From contig CAWIXM010000006.1 of the NCBI GenBank assembly GCA_963840055.1, positions 22,402 through 86,401 of the forward strand: a DNA stretch of 64,000 nt, read 5' to 3'. The position numbers and the translations under genes were made by a program. Of this stretch, positions 45,290-53,401 are shown piece by piece. Below the pieces are notes generated by a model. That model was not told the origin of the DNA, did no database searches, and saw only the letters and a list, made by a program, of their open reading frames with translations. Positions within the stretch are counted from its first letter, which is position 1, and each line of letters starts with the position of its first letter. This DNA comes from Rhodoplanes sp963840055 (GTDB lineage Bacteria > Pseudomonadota > Alphaproteobacteria > Rhizobiales > Xanthobacteraceae).

Positions 45290-46505
45290 TTCAAATCCGA
45301 AGTGCAACAGGGCAGCATAGACGGCATGGCGGAGTGAGTGGCGGGGGAAAGGGTCGGGGTCAAGGGCTTTAGTCGCCGGAGACGATGCGAGCGCAGCGAG
45401 CACCCTTGAGGCCGACGTTTTCTCCCGCCAGACTTTGCCATGTTGTGTATGCCGGTTTTTCTGGCGGTCAGATGGAAGACTATCCTTGCGTGGGACAGCA
45501 CATCTCACGGAGGAAAAATGCCCGAAGGCTATCTCCATCTGACCTGCGAACAACGCTGCCAGATTTACGCGCTCTTGCAAAGCGGCCACTCGCAAGCCCA
45601 CATCGCGCGGCAAATTGGCGTCGATCCGTCGACGATCAGCCGCGAGCTTGTTCGCAACACCGGCGCGCGCGGCTATCGCTTCAAGCAAGCGCACGAGAAG
45701 GCCTCGCAGAGACGCCAAGAGGCCTCGGACAAGCCGCGCAAAATAACGCCAGATTTGGTGGAGCTGATCGAAGAAAAACTGACGCAACAGCAGTGGAGTC
45801 CCGATCAGATCAGCGGGCGTCTGGCGAAGGATGGCGTCGCCTTTATCAGTCACGAGCGCATCTATCAGCATGTCTGGAAAGACAAGAAAGACGGGGGCAC
45901 GCTGTATCTTCACTTGCGTCACAGCGGCAAAAAATACAACAGGCGCAAGGGCAAGAATTCGGGGCGCGGGCTGATTCCGAACCGCGTCGATATCGATCAG
46001 CGGCCTCCTATTGTCGCCGCAAAAATCCGCATCGGAGACTGGGAGGCCGACACGATTATCGGCGCCAATCACAAAGGCGTTGTCATGTCGCACGTCGAGC
46101 GAACCTCCAAATACACCAAGCTCGCCAAACTGCCGGACAAGAACGCGGACTCTGTCGTGCAGGCCTGCGCACGCGTGCTTTTGCCGCTCGCTGACCAAAT
46201 CGAAACAATCACTTACGACAATGGAAAAGAGTTCGCCTCTCACGCCCAAATCGCAACCTCGCTGGGGGCACTATCCTATTTTGCCAAGCCCTATCACTCG
46301 TGGGAACGCGGCCTCAACGAACACACTAACGGCCTCTTCAGGCAGTACTTCCCAAAAGGTTCCGACTTCTCTATTTTGTCCGATGCCGATGTCCAAAGGG
46401 TCGAGGACAAACTCAACTCTCGCCCCAGAAAGATACTCGGCTACCAAACCCCTCGCGAGATTTTCTTCAGCGCCAGAAATCTGCCCGTTGCACTTCACTG
46501 TTGAA
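45290..46505 (+). mobile_element. IS30-family element, copy A
   Basis: About 1216 bp, identical to 62780-63995 except for one base noticed (46152, C instead of T, giving Ser rather than Phe). Terminal regions tcaaatccgaagtgcaacag and, complemented, ttcaacagtgaagtgcaacg are imperfect inverted repeats. Exact ends may differ by a few bases. Confidence 0.82.
45518..46504 (+). CDS. IS30-family transposase, copy A
   Basis: Transposase of 328 residues. N-terminal helix-turn-helix region (HLTCEQRCQIYALLQSGHSQAHIARQIGVDPSTISRELVRN), ISGRLAKDGVAFISHERIYQHVW, then the DDE core: GDWEADTIIGANHKG, TYDNGKEFASH and HSWERGLNEHTNGLFRQYFPKG, with the IS30-typical N-E-x6-R spacing near the last Glu. Start ATG 45518 has cggagga 7 nt upstream; the longer upstream frame is not needed. 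Confidence 0.94.
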   Translation: MPEGYLHLTCEQRCQIYALLQSGHSQAHIARQIGVDPSTISRELVRNTGARGYRFKQAHEKASQRRQEASDKPRKITPDLVELIEEKLTQQQWSPDQISGRLAKDGVAFISHERIYQHVWKDKKDGGTLYLHLRHSGKKYNRRKGKNSGRGLIPNRVDIDQRPPIVAAKIRIGDWEADTIIGANHKGVVMSHVERTSKYTKLAKLPDKNADSVVQACARVLLPLADQIETITYDNGKEFASHAQIATSLGALSYFAKPYHSWERGLNEHTNGLFRQYFPKGSDFSILSDADVQRVEDKLNSRPRKILGYQTPREIFFSARNLPVALHC

Positions 46506-46530
46506 TGGGCGCAATTTAATAACAGTGATT

Positions 46531-47843
46531 CACTGGTGTCCGGTTGACGGTGAGGAGCGTTCTGGAAAGAGCTGATCTGGCAGGAGCTTGCCACCGAAAA
46601 TGGGTGGTGTCGATTTGAACTTGGTCGGGCGCTATTCGGAGTTTTTCCGAGGAGTCGCCCGTGAACATCGGCAAGACGCTTTTCGCCCAGCTGATGGATT
46701 TTCTGCCTTGGAGCACTTTTGCGCGGATTGTTACCCGCTACGGTGGCGACGCCCGGGTGCGAACGCTGTGTTGTGCCGAGCAATACCGCGCGATGGCGTT
46801 TGCGCAACTGACCTATCGAGAGAGCCTGCGCGATATCGAGGTCTGCCTATCGGCGCGCGCGTCGAAACTCTATCACATTGGTTTTCGCGAGCCGGTCCGA
46901 CGATCAACTCTGGCCGACGCGAACGAGACGCGCGACTGGCGCATTTACGCGGAGTTCGCTCACCGTCTGATTGCCCATGCGAGGAAGCTCTATGCCAGCG
47001 AAAGCCTGGGCATGGAGCTGGCCAACACGGTCTATGCTCTGGATTCCACGACCATCGATCTGTGCCTGTCGCTATTTCCATGGGCGCACTTTCGCTCCAC
47101 CAAGGCGGCGGTGAAGATGCACACGTTGCTCGATCTGCGCGGCAACATCCCGAGCTTCGTTCACATCTCGAACGGCAAGCTGCACGACGTTCACGCTCTC
47201 GATTTGCTGATCCCCGAAGCAGGCGCCATCTACGTCATGGATCGCGGCTACATCGACTTCGCGCGCCTTTACGTCTTGCAGCAGGCTGGCGCCTTCTTCG
47301 TCACCCGTGCCAAGTCGAACCTGGATGCGCACCGCGTCTACTCGGCGCCGACAGATCGGGCGACCGGTATCATTGCCGACCAGACTATCGCATTGGATGG
47401 CTATTCTACCAGCAAGGACTATCCCGTTCATCTGCGCCGCGTCCGATTCAAGGATGCCGCATCGGGAAAAAGGCTGGTGTTTCTTACCAACCATTTTACC
47501 CTGCCGGCGGCATTGATCTGCGACCTATACAAGAGCCGCTGGCAGGTCGAACTGTTCTTCAAATGGATAAAGCAGCATCTTCGGATCAAGCAGTTTTACG
47601 GCACGTCGGACAACGCGGTGAGGACGCAAATATGGATCGCGGTTTCCGTCTACGTCCTGGTTGCCATCGTCAAGAAGCGCCTCGGCTTGGAGGCCTCTCT
47701 CTACACTTTGCTCCAGGTTTTCTCGGTCACCCTCTTCGAGAAAATGCCGATGTCCCAGGCATTTTCCGAAAGCACAACCACTTTCGAAGACGGCGAACTC
47801 AGCAACCAGCTGAATCTGTTCGACTATTAACCGGACAGTAGTG
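46531..47843 (+). mobile_element. IS4-family element with 9-bp target duplication
   Basis: About 1313 bp with imperfect termini cactggtgtccggttga and, complemented, cactactgtccggttaa. It is flanked by the direct repeat acagtgatt at 46522-46530 and 47844-47852, the 9-bp duplication expected for IS4 insertion. The insertion lies 16 bp downstream of IS30 copy A. Confidence 0.88.
46661..47830 (+). CDS. IS4-family transposase
   Basis: Transposase of 389 residues with an N-terminal DUF4372 region (KTLFAQLMDFLPWSTFARIVTRYGGD) and a DDE core: Asp in VYALDSTTIDLCLSLFPWA, Asp in AIYVMDRGYIDFARLY, and the YREK-type motif YKSRWQVELFFKWIKQHLRIKQFYG containing the catalytic Glu. It ends LSNQLNLFDY, the common C-terminus of this group. 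Intact. Start GTG/ATG near 46661. Confidence 0.94.
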   Translation: MNIGKTLFAQLMDFLPWSTFARIVTRYGGDARVRTLCCAEQYRAMAFAQLTYRESLRDIEVCLSARASKLYHIGFREPVRRSTLADANETRDWRIYAEFAHRLIAHARKLYASESLGMELANTVYALDSTTIDLCLSLFPWAHFRSTKAAVKMHTLLDLRGNIPSFVHISNGKLHDVHALDLLIPEAGAIYVMDRGYIDFARLYVLQQAGAFFVTRAKSNLDAHRVYSAPTDRATGIIADQTIALDGYSTSKDYPVHLRRVRFKDAASGKRLVFLTNHFTLPAALICDLYKSRWQVELFFKWIKQHLRIKQFYGTSDNAVRTQIWIAVSVYVLVAIVKKRLGLEASLYTLLQVFSVTLFEKMPMSQAFSESTTTFEDGELSNQLNLFDY

Positions 47844-48174
47844 ACAGTGATTTACAAACCCATGTCGCATACATGTTGCGTAGCGGCTAGGAGGCCGATT
47901 CACCGGCGGCCGTGCAGGAATTGAACCGGCCCGCCGTGATAGGGTAGACCCGAGCGGCCCAGGCCCGCACAAGCGCTTTATTTGAGGGCTTTCTCGGCAA
48001 GACGCGCTCATTTATTCTGCGCACGAGCAATCGGCGGACTCAGATAGTTTGTCAGATCACGTCCTTGATCTTGGCAGTATGGTTTCGTGATCTGGCAACA
48101 TCCTGGTAACGATCTCAAAATTTCGCGTGCTACACCGCTCGCCACCCTGCCGTCTGCGAGTTTTTGGGTCGGCG

Positions 48175-48384
48175 TCCATGCGCCTCGCCGTCCGGCTCGA
48201 AGTGACCGAAGCGGTGCTGAACCACATCAGCGGCAGCCGCGCCGGCATCGCGGGGGTGTATCAGCGCCACGACTGGGCGGCCGAGAAGCGCGCCGCCCTC
48301 GACGCCTGGGCAGCCCACGTACTCGCCGTGGCCGAGGGCTGGAGCGCCAGCGGCAACGTCGTCACGCTGGGGCGGGCAGGCTGA
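48175..48384 (+). pseudogene. C-terminal remnant of a tyrosine integrase
   Basis: RLEVTEAVLNHISGSRAGIAGVYQRHDWAAEKRAALDAWAAHV is the tail of a phage-type integrase, including the catalytic His (LNHIS) and Tyr (GVYQRH). The N-terminal and Arg-containing parts are absent. It lies on the tRNA-Met side of the second island, in the position expected for the integrase that once mobilised it; IS insertions have destroyed the rest. Confidence 0.75.
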
Positions 48385-48489
48385 GCAGCGGCGCTCTCCG
48401 CGCCATGGTCGCAACGCGCCGAAAGCGGACGAACGACTAATGGCGCAATGTGCCATAAGCCGCCGTGAGCAAGTGCAGCGAGGCGGTCG

Positions 48490-48955
48490 TTATTCGATCA
48501 CCTCGTCGGCGTGAGCGAGCAGCATCGGCGATACTTCAATGCCGAGTGCTTTGGCCGCTTTACGGTTGATCAAGAGGTTAAATTTGGTCGGCAGTTAGAC
48601 CGGCAGGTCAGCGGGCTTGGCACCTTTGAGTATCTTGTCGACGTATCCAGCCGCACGCCGGTGCATGTCCTCATAGCTTGGTCCGTAGGACATCAGGCCG
48701 CCGGCCTGGACTAATTCCCGATACGCATTCACGCTCGGCAGCTTCTGTTTGGTAGCGAAATCCATCAGGCGTTCGCGGTTATGCAGAAATACGCGGTCGG
48801 CCAATATAAGCAGCCCGTCCGGATCCAAAATGCTACATGACGGCAAAACTTTTCGCCTGAGCTTGTCCGCTGTCCAAGATACTTTGGCGCATTCGGTGAT
48901 ATCGGCTCTGGCCAGCAAGCGAAGTGCGTACTCTGAAACTGCCCGGTAGACCCTA
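48490..48955 (-). pseudogene. ABC transporter substrate-binding protein remnant (PF04392-like)
   Basis: The minus frame contains DPDGLLILADRVFLHNRERLMDFATKQKLPSVNAYRELVQAGGLMSYG and AGYVDKILKGAKPADLPV, then TAA at 48600-48598. It continues in frame as LPTKFNLLINRKAAKALGIEV...HADEVIE and a final stop at 48490. This is the C-terminal half of the orphan ABC substrate-binding proteins common in Bradyrhizobium. The N-terminal half is missing and the internal stop falls between conserved blocks. Inactive. Confidence 0.75.
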
Positions 48956-48959
48956 GAGT

Positions 48960-49775
48960 CTATCGCAGGGCCGCGATCAACAGCCCAGCGCCCCATGCCA
49001 GCAGACCGGCTCCGGCGGTCCGCGAAAGGATACGGCCGAACGGCACCACCTTCTCCAATAGGACGAAAATCGTCAGCCCGGCAATCCAGGTAATATTCAT
49101 CACGCCGCCGATGAACAACAACGCCATAAGCGCCCAGCAGCAGCCGATGCAGAAAATGCCGTGGCGAAAACCAAGGCTAAGCGAACCCCATGCGTCGTGA
49201 CGGAAACCGTATTGCAAAATGAAGCTGAGAGGCGACTGGCAATGTTTCAAACAGGCGTTTTTCGCCGGTGTCCACTGAAACAAACCGGCCGTCATCAAGA
49301 CGATGGCTCCAAGGACATCGCTTGTAGTGGCCCCCATATGCGTCAGCAGCGCCGCACCTTCAAGCAGCCACTGCCCGATTGTGGCAGCAAGGGAAAAGAC
49401 GGTCCAGGCCAGCAGGTAGCCACCAGCGAAGAAGCCCGCGCCCGCTAGCGGCTTGCCCTGCAGCGCCTGCTGGCGGCTGACACGCGCATAGACCAGAATC
49501 ATCGGCGCGGCCGACGGTGTCATCATGCCGACCATCATCACGGCCCACATTACGAGTATCACGACGAAGTCGGTGGCGGTCCATGGTTTGAACCCGGGCG
49601 ATAGCATCGCGCCCATGCCCATGCCCGCCGGCCTCGGCATCGCCATGCCGCCCATATCCATCGAATTGGCCAGCCAGATCGTGTAGGCCCAGGCCAGAGC
49701 AGTCAGAACGGCCAAAGCGCCGATGACAATGGCCCGATCGCGCCGGAGCACTTGTTCAAGCGCAGCCTCGCTCAT
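48960..49775 (-). CDS. DUF2182 integral membrane protein
   Basis: A 271-residue membrane protein with about six helices and a Met/Gly-rich loop (MDMGGMAMPRPAGMGMGAM), followed by MWAVMMVGMMTPSAAPMILVYAR, the signature of DUF2182 (predicted metal-binding membrane proteins). Later conserved segments are CLKHCQSPLSFIL, with paired Cys/His, and GFRHGIFCIGCCWALM. The Met-, Cys- and His-rich motifs suggest copper or another soft metal, but no function is established. It directly follows the DUF1326 gene (11-bp gap), its usual partner. Confidence 0.87.
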   Translation of the reverse strand: MSEAALEQVLRRDRAIVIGALAVLTALAWAYTIWLANSMDMGGMAMPRPAGMGMGAMLSPGFKPWTATDFVVILVMWAVMMVGMMTPSAAPMILVYARVSRQQALQGKPLAGAGFFAGGYLLAWTVFSLAATIGQWLLEGAALLTHMGATTSDVLGAIVLMTAGLFQWTPAKNACLKHCQSPLSFILQYGFRHDAWGSLSLGFRHGIFCIGCCWALMALLFIGGVMNITWIAGLTIFVLLEKVVPFGRILSRTAGAGLLAWGAGLLIAALR

Positions 49776-49786
49776 GGCATCGGTTG

Positions 49787-50400
49787 CTAATGCTGGCCGG
49801 ACCAGTTGATTGAGGCATAGTGGCCGTTGCGACCCGAATTATCCCAGCGCATGCCGTGGTCAGTGAAGGTGCTGCCCTGCATCCCAACGGCGAATGCGAG
49901 CTTGTCGGGATTTACCGGATGGCCAGTAGCGGCCCACAACTCGCCGTCTTCGCGCATGGTGGGCAACGGCTCCACGGAGAGCTTCATAATGTCCGGAATT
50001 TCCGCTGAACGCTCCTTGCCATCAACGTTATACTTGATCGGCACCTTTTTGGCCCCGAGATTCGTCGCGATGAACGGAGCGAATGCGGCCATCGGGCCGC
50101 CCGCTGCCCCGGAAAAAATCGCGCCGAGCGCCTCTGTTTGTTGGTCATTCGCGCGCTCGTCGATATAGGCGGCCGCGGTCCAATTGCCGTCCGCCATCGG
50201 GCCGGGCGTATGCACGGCCAATGCAACATTCAGACCGTCCAATCGCACATCGCCATAGTTGCCGCTATCGATGTGAAAGACTATAGCCACGTCGCAGACA
50301 CCTTCTGTCGGCTTGGAGGTGAGCTGCGGTTTGGTCGACACCAAGCAAGGACAAACAACGCTGCAGTTACAATTTTCGAAATAGTCGCCGGATAGATGCC
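49787..50400 (-). CDS. DUF1326 protein, native start replaced by an IS
   Basis: Cytoplasmic protein of the DUF1326 family, usual partner of DUF2182. Conserved GDYFENCNCSVVCPCL with its cluster of cysteines begins four codons after the junction with the 1095-bp IS at 50400/50401, so only the first few native residues (start Met and about four more) are lost. The frame continues into the IS and could start within it at 50527, giving a chimeric 246-residue product with 43 IS-encoded residues. Whether it is still expressed depends on promoter activity in the IS end. The role of the pair is unknown; Cys-rich sequence hints at metal binding. Confidence 0.8.
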
Positions 50401-51495
50401 TGTCCCTATCGCAAATGTCATCCGGTTGGCCGGAGACGCCGAATCGGGTGATCCTGTCACCCGATGTGGGATGCTTGCAAACTGCTGTGGTCGCTGTTCC
50501 TCGGGTTGTTCCGATCGCGGGCGTCACTCGAAGCCGAGAACTTGACCCTGCGTCAGCAGATCATTGTCCTGCAGCGCACTGCGCCGAAGAGGCTCCGCTT
50601 CAATACCTTCGATCGGGTGATCTTCGTCGGCCTCTATCGACTGTTTCCCGACCTTCGAGATGCCCTGGCGGTCGTCAGACCCGAGACCGTCATTCGCTGG
50701 CACCGTGCTGGGTTCAGGGCTTTTTGGCGTTGGAGGTCAAGGCCGCGACGGGGAAGACCGACGGTGCCGCTTGAGATCCGCCACTTGATCCGCGAGATGA
50801 GCCTTGCCAATCCGCTGTGGGGAGCTCCACGGATCCATGGCGAACTCCTCAAACTCGGCATCGCTATCGGGCAGACGAGCGTCGCCAAATATATGGCGCG
50901 GAGGAGAGGACCACCGTCACAGGGCTGGCGGACATTTCTACGCAACCATGCCGACGGCATCGCCGCCATGGACCTGTTCGTGGTGCCGACGATTTCTTTC
51001 CGGCTTCTCTATGGTCTTCTCATCCTGCGGCATGACCGACGCCGGCTTCTGTGGTTGGAGACCACCACGCATCCAACCGCGGAATGGATCTCCGGGCAAC
51101 TCACCGAGGCCTGCGGATGGGACGAGGCTCCACGCTACCTCATTCGTGACCGCGATCGATGCTATGGCGAGGTATTCGTCCGACGTGTTCGTGCCATGGG
51201 CATCCGCGATCGCCCCACATCCGCGCGGTCGCCTTGGCAAAACGGCTATGCGGAGCGGCTGATCGGGTCGATCCGGCGGGAGTGTATTGACCACGTGATT
51301 GTCTTTGGTGAGTGCCATCTCCGTCATCTGCTGCGGTCGTATCTGAATTACTACAATGAGACACGCACGCACCTGTCCTTGGACAAGGACGCGCCGGTTT
51401 CGCGCGCCATCCAGACCGTTGGTCACATATTTGCCCGTCCCGTCCTGGGTGGATTGCATCACCAATACGTACGGATCTAATTTGCGACAGGCACA
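50401..51495 (+). mobile_element. 1095-bp single-gene IS (rve transposase), copy 2
   Basis: Same ends and length as 34608-35702, direct orientation. Two base differences noticed: C at 50842 and T at 51432. Its left end sits inside the first codons of the DUF1326 gene. No target duplication evident. Confidence 0.85.
50464..51480 (+). CDS. integrase-core (DDE) transposase, copy 2
   Basis: A 338-residue transposase with the same predicted protein as the copy at 34671-35687; both base differences noticed are silent (CTG/CTC Leu and TTC/TTT Phe). The three acidic catalytic residues lie in AAMDLFV, LIRDRDR and GYAERLIGS. The near-identity of both copies implies recent transposition or gene conversion. 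Confidence 0.9.
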   Translation: MWDACKLLWSLFLGLFRSRASLEAENLTLRQQIIVLQRTAPKRLRFNTFDRVIFVGLYRLFPDLRDALAVVRPETVIRWHRAGFRAFWRWRSRPRRGRPTVPLEIRHLIREMSLANPLWGAPRIHGELLKLGIAIGQTSVAKYMARRRGPPSQGWRTFLRNHADGIAAMDLFVVPTISFRLLYGLLILRHDRRRLLWLETTTHPTAEWISGQLTEACGWDEAPRYLIRDRDRCYGEVFVRRVRAMGIRDRPTSARSPWQNGYAERLIGSIRRECIDHVIVFGECHLRHLLRSYLNYYNETRTHLSLDKDAPVSRAIQTVGHIFARPVLGGLHHQYVRI

Positions 51496-51657
51496 GCTAG
51501 CGGCCGATGACAGCCGGGCCTGTCCGCTTGTGGTCTGCACGCGCTGCGGCATCTGCCCAACGACCTAAGGCTTGGCAGAGAAGGGCAAACGGCGCAGATT
51601 TTTCCCACCGAGACCAGAGGTCATCTGGGAATGTCAATTCAAGATGGGGTTATACAA

Positions 51658-52242
51658 ATGAGCGGAGTGAAGGACGAAGTCATTCAAGCGAATGTCGCTT
51701 ATGCGGCATCGTTCGGTGAAAAGGCGCGGCTCGCGATGCCGCCGGCGCGCGGGTTTCTCATCCTCACCTGCATGGACGCTCGCCTCGATCCGGCGAAGTT
51801 CGCTGGGCTTGCTGAGGGCGACGCGCACATCGTGCGCAACGCCGGCGGCCGGGCGACCGACGACGCCATTCGTTCGCTTGTGATCTCCCATAAGCTGCTC
51901 GGGACGAAGGAATGGTTCGTCATCCACCACACCGACTGCGGCATGGAATATTTCAAAGACGACGAACTAGCGGAGCTCTTGACGGGCAGTCTCGAAACGG
52001 CGGAACTGACGCCAACCGGCTTCCGAAACGCTGGCACTGGCGGCGGCTCATCAGAAGGACGCTATGTGCGCTGGCTGTCGATTCGCGATCAGGCCGAAAG
52101 CGTCATTGAAGACGTTAGCCGCATCCGCTCGCATCCGCTCGTCAATCCCGCCATCCCGATCTACGGCTATATTTTTGACGTGAAGACCGGCAGCCTCAAC
52201 GAGGTCGCGGCGGCGACAGAGGCCGGTCGGCCGCGTTCATAG
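51658..52242 (+). CDS. beta-class carbonic anhydrase
   Basis: Zinc enzyme interconverting CO2 and bicarbonate, 194 residues. The ligands and dyad are present: Cys and Asp-Arg in LILTCMDARLDP, then His and Cys in VIHHTDCGMEYF, with the family's HIVRNAGGRATDDAIRSL between them. It belongs to the short mycobacterial Rv1284-like branch. ATG 51658 has a ggggt site upstream; ATG 51631 in frame lacks one. Single gene within the tRNA-Met island, downstream of IS copy 2. Confidence 0.9.
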   Translation: MSGVKDEVIQANVAYAASFGEKARLAMPPARGFLILTCMDARLDPAKFAGLAEGDAHIVRNAGGRATDDAIRSLVISHKLLGTKEWFVIHHTDCGMEYFKDDELAELLTGSLETAELTPTGFRNAGTGGGSSEGRYVRWLSIRDQAESVIEDVSRIRSHPLVNPAIPIYGYIFDVKTGSLNEVAAATEAGRPRS

Positions 52243-52460
52243 ACCATCAACTTCGCTCCAGGAGAGAGAAGAGCTGTGCAACCTTTTTTCTGCCGCCGAC
52301 GGGGCCCAAGTGCGCGGATCGTCTCCAAACAGCGGGCCTCGACCTCATTATCGGCCGGATACGCTGGTTCGCGCGCGAGATGTGACGTTCGAGCGTGCGC
52401 CGAAGAGGTGAATATGATCGGCCGCTTCGTTAGGGCCGTGGAGCGGCTGCGAGTAATCCG

Positions 52461-52901
52461 ATGACGCCCGAGCACATCCTTCGCGACAAGCTGCGCAAGA
52501 TCGAAGCTCTATTTGCTGGCGCAGCAACGCCTGGCGAGAAAGCCGCCGCAGGCGCAGCTGCGGAACGTATTCGCGAGCGTCTTGGCCGAACCGCTGGCAA
52601 GGAAGAACCAGTCGAGTTGAAATTCTCGATTTCTGATATCTGGTCGCGGCAGCTGTTCATCGCATTATGCCGGCGCTACGGCCTGCGGCCGTTCCGCCAT
52701 CGGCGGATGCACCGTCAAACCATCATGGTCAAGGCACCTAAGAGTTTCATTGAACAGATGTTGTGGCCAGAATTCCAGGAATTGAATGCCGCGCTGATCG
52801 CCTATCTTTCCCAGGTCACCGAGAAGGTTATCCGCGAGGAGGTGCATAAGGAAACCGGCGAAGCCGAGGAAGTCGACGAGCCGACAAGGATCGGGCGATG
52901 A
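52461..52901 (+). CDS. DUF2786-like hypothetical protein
   Basis: A 146-residue protein. The N-terminal part (LRDKLRKIEALFAGAATPGEKAAAGAAAERIRERLG) resembles the DUF2786 helix pair found in phage and plasmid proteins. The remainder (IWSRQLFIALCRRYGLRPFRH, MLWPEFQELNAALIAYLSQVTEKVI) is not recognised and ends in an acidic tail. Its stop overlaps the thermonuclease start by 4 bp, opening a four-gene coupled set with nuclease and helicase. A nucleic-acid-related role is inference from context. Confidence 0.62.
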   Translation: MTPEHILRDKLRKIEALFAGAATPGEKAAAGAAAERIRERLGRTAGKEEPVELKFSISDIWSRQLFIALCRRYGLRPFRHRRMHRQTIMVKAPKSFIEQMLWPEFQELNAALIAYLSQVTEKVIREEVHKETGEAEEVDEPTRIGR

Positions 52902-53401
52902 CAATGGCGCGGCGCGCACTGGTCTTTGCTTTGTTGTTGGTGTTTACGGCCATCGGTCTTGCCTCCGCGCAGGATCTCATCGTGGGCGTCGCGTCCGTCA
53001 TCGACGGGGACACCATCGAAATCCATGGCCAACGTATTCGGCTGTTTGGTATCGACGCCCCCGAAAGCAGCCAGCTTTGCGTGCGAACGACGGGCGAACG
53101 CTGGCGCTGTGGACAGCAGGCGAGCTTTGCGTTGGCCGATCGGATCGGCCGCGCTGCCGTGACCTGCCAACCCCGCGATCTCGATCGCTACGGCCGCGTG
53201 GTCGCCGTCTGTTTCAAGGGAAGCGAAGATCTGAACCGCTGGATGGTCGCAAGCGGCTGGGCCGTCGCTTACAAACGATATTTATTGGATTATGTGGCCG
53301 ATGAGGCTGGTGCGCATCGGAGGCAGATTAATATCTGGTCCGGCGGCTTTGAAATGCCGTGGGATTGGCGGGCGCAACGCAACAATCGAAGACCGAGATG
53401 A
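52898..53401 (+). CDS. secreted thermonuclease-family (SNase-like) nuclease
   Basis: A 167-residue protein with a signal peptide (ARRALVFALLLVFTAIGLASA) and a staphylococcal-nuclease fold: VIDGDTIEIHGQRIRLFGIDAPES supplies the Ca2+-site Asp, active-site Arg and Glu, and DRYGRVVAVCF supplies the second Arg. It could cut DNA or RNA in the periplasm or outside. It overlaps both neighbours by 4 bp (ATGA), so it is translated together with the DUF2786-like protein and the RecD2-like helicase. A secreted nuclease coupled to a cytoplasmic helicase is unexpected unless both serve DNA transfer. Confidence 0.88.
   Translation: MTMARRALVFALLLVFTAIGLASAQDLIVGVASVIDGDTIEIHGQRIRLFGIDAPESSQLCVRTTGERWRCGQQASFALADRIGRAAVTCQPRDLDRYGRVVAVCFKGSEDLNRWMVASGWAVAYKRYLLDYVADEAGAHRRQINIWSGGFEMPWDWRAQRNNRRPR

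Noticed and set aside
45269..46249. Minus-strand frame of 326 residues inside IS30 copy A (also in copy B)
   Set aside because: Exactly antisense to the IS30 transposase and repeated with it; no independent evidence of coding.
52276..52464. 62-residue frame upstream of the DUF2786-like gene
   Set aside because: No motif, overlaps the next gene slightly, no clear ribosome site.
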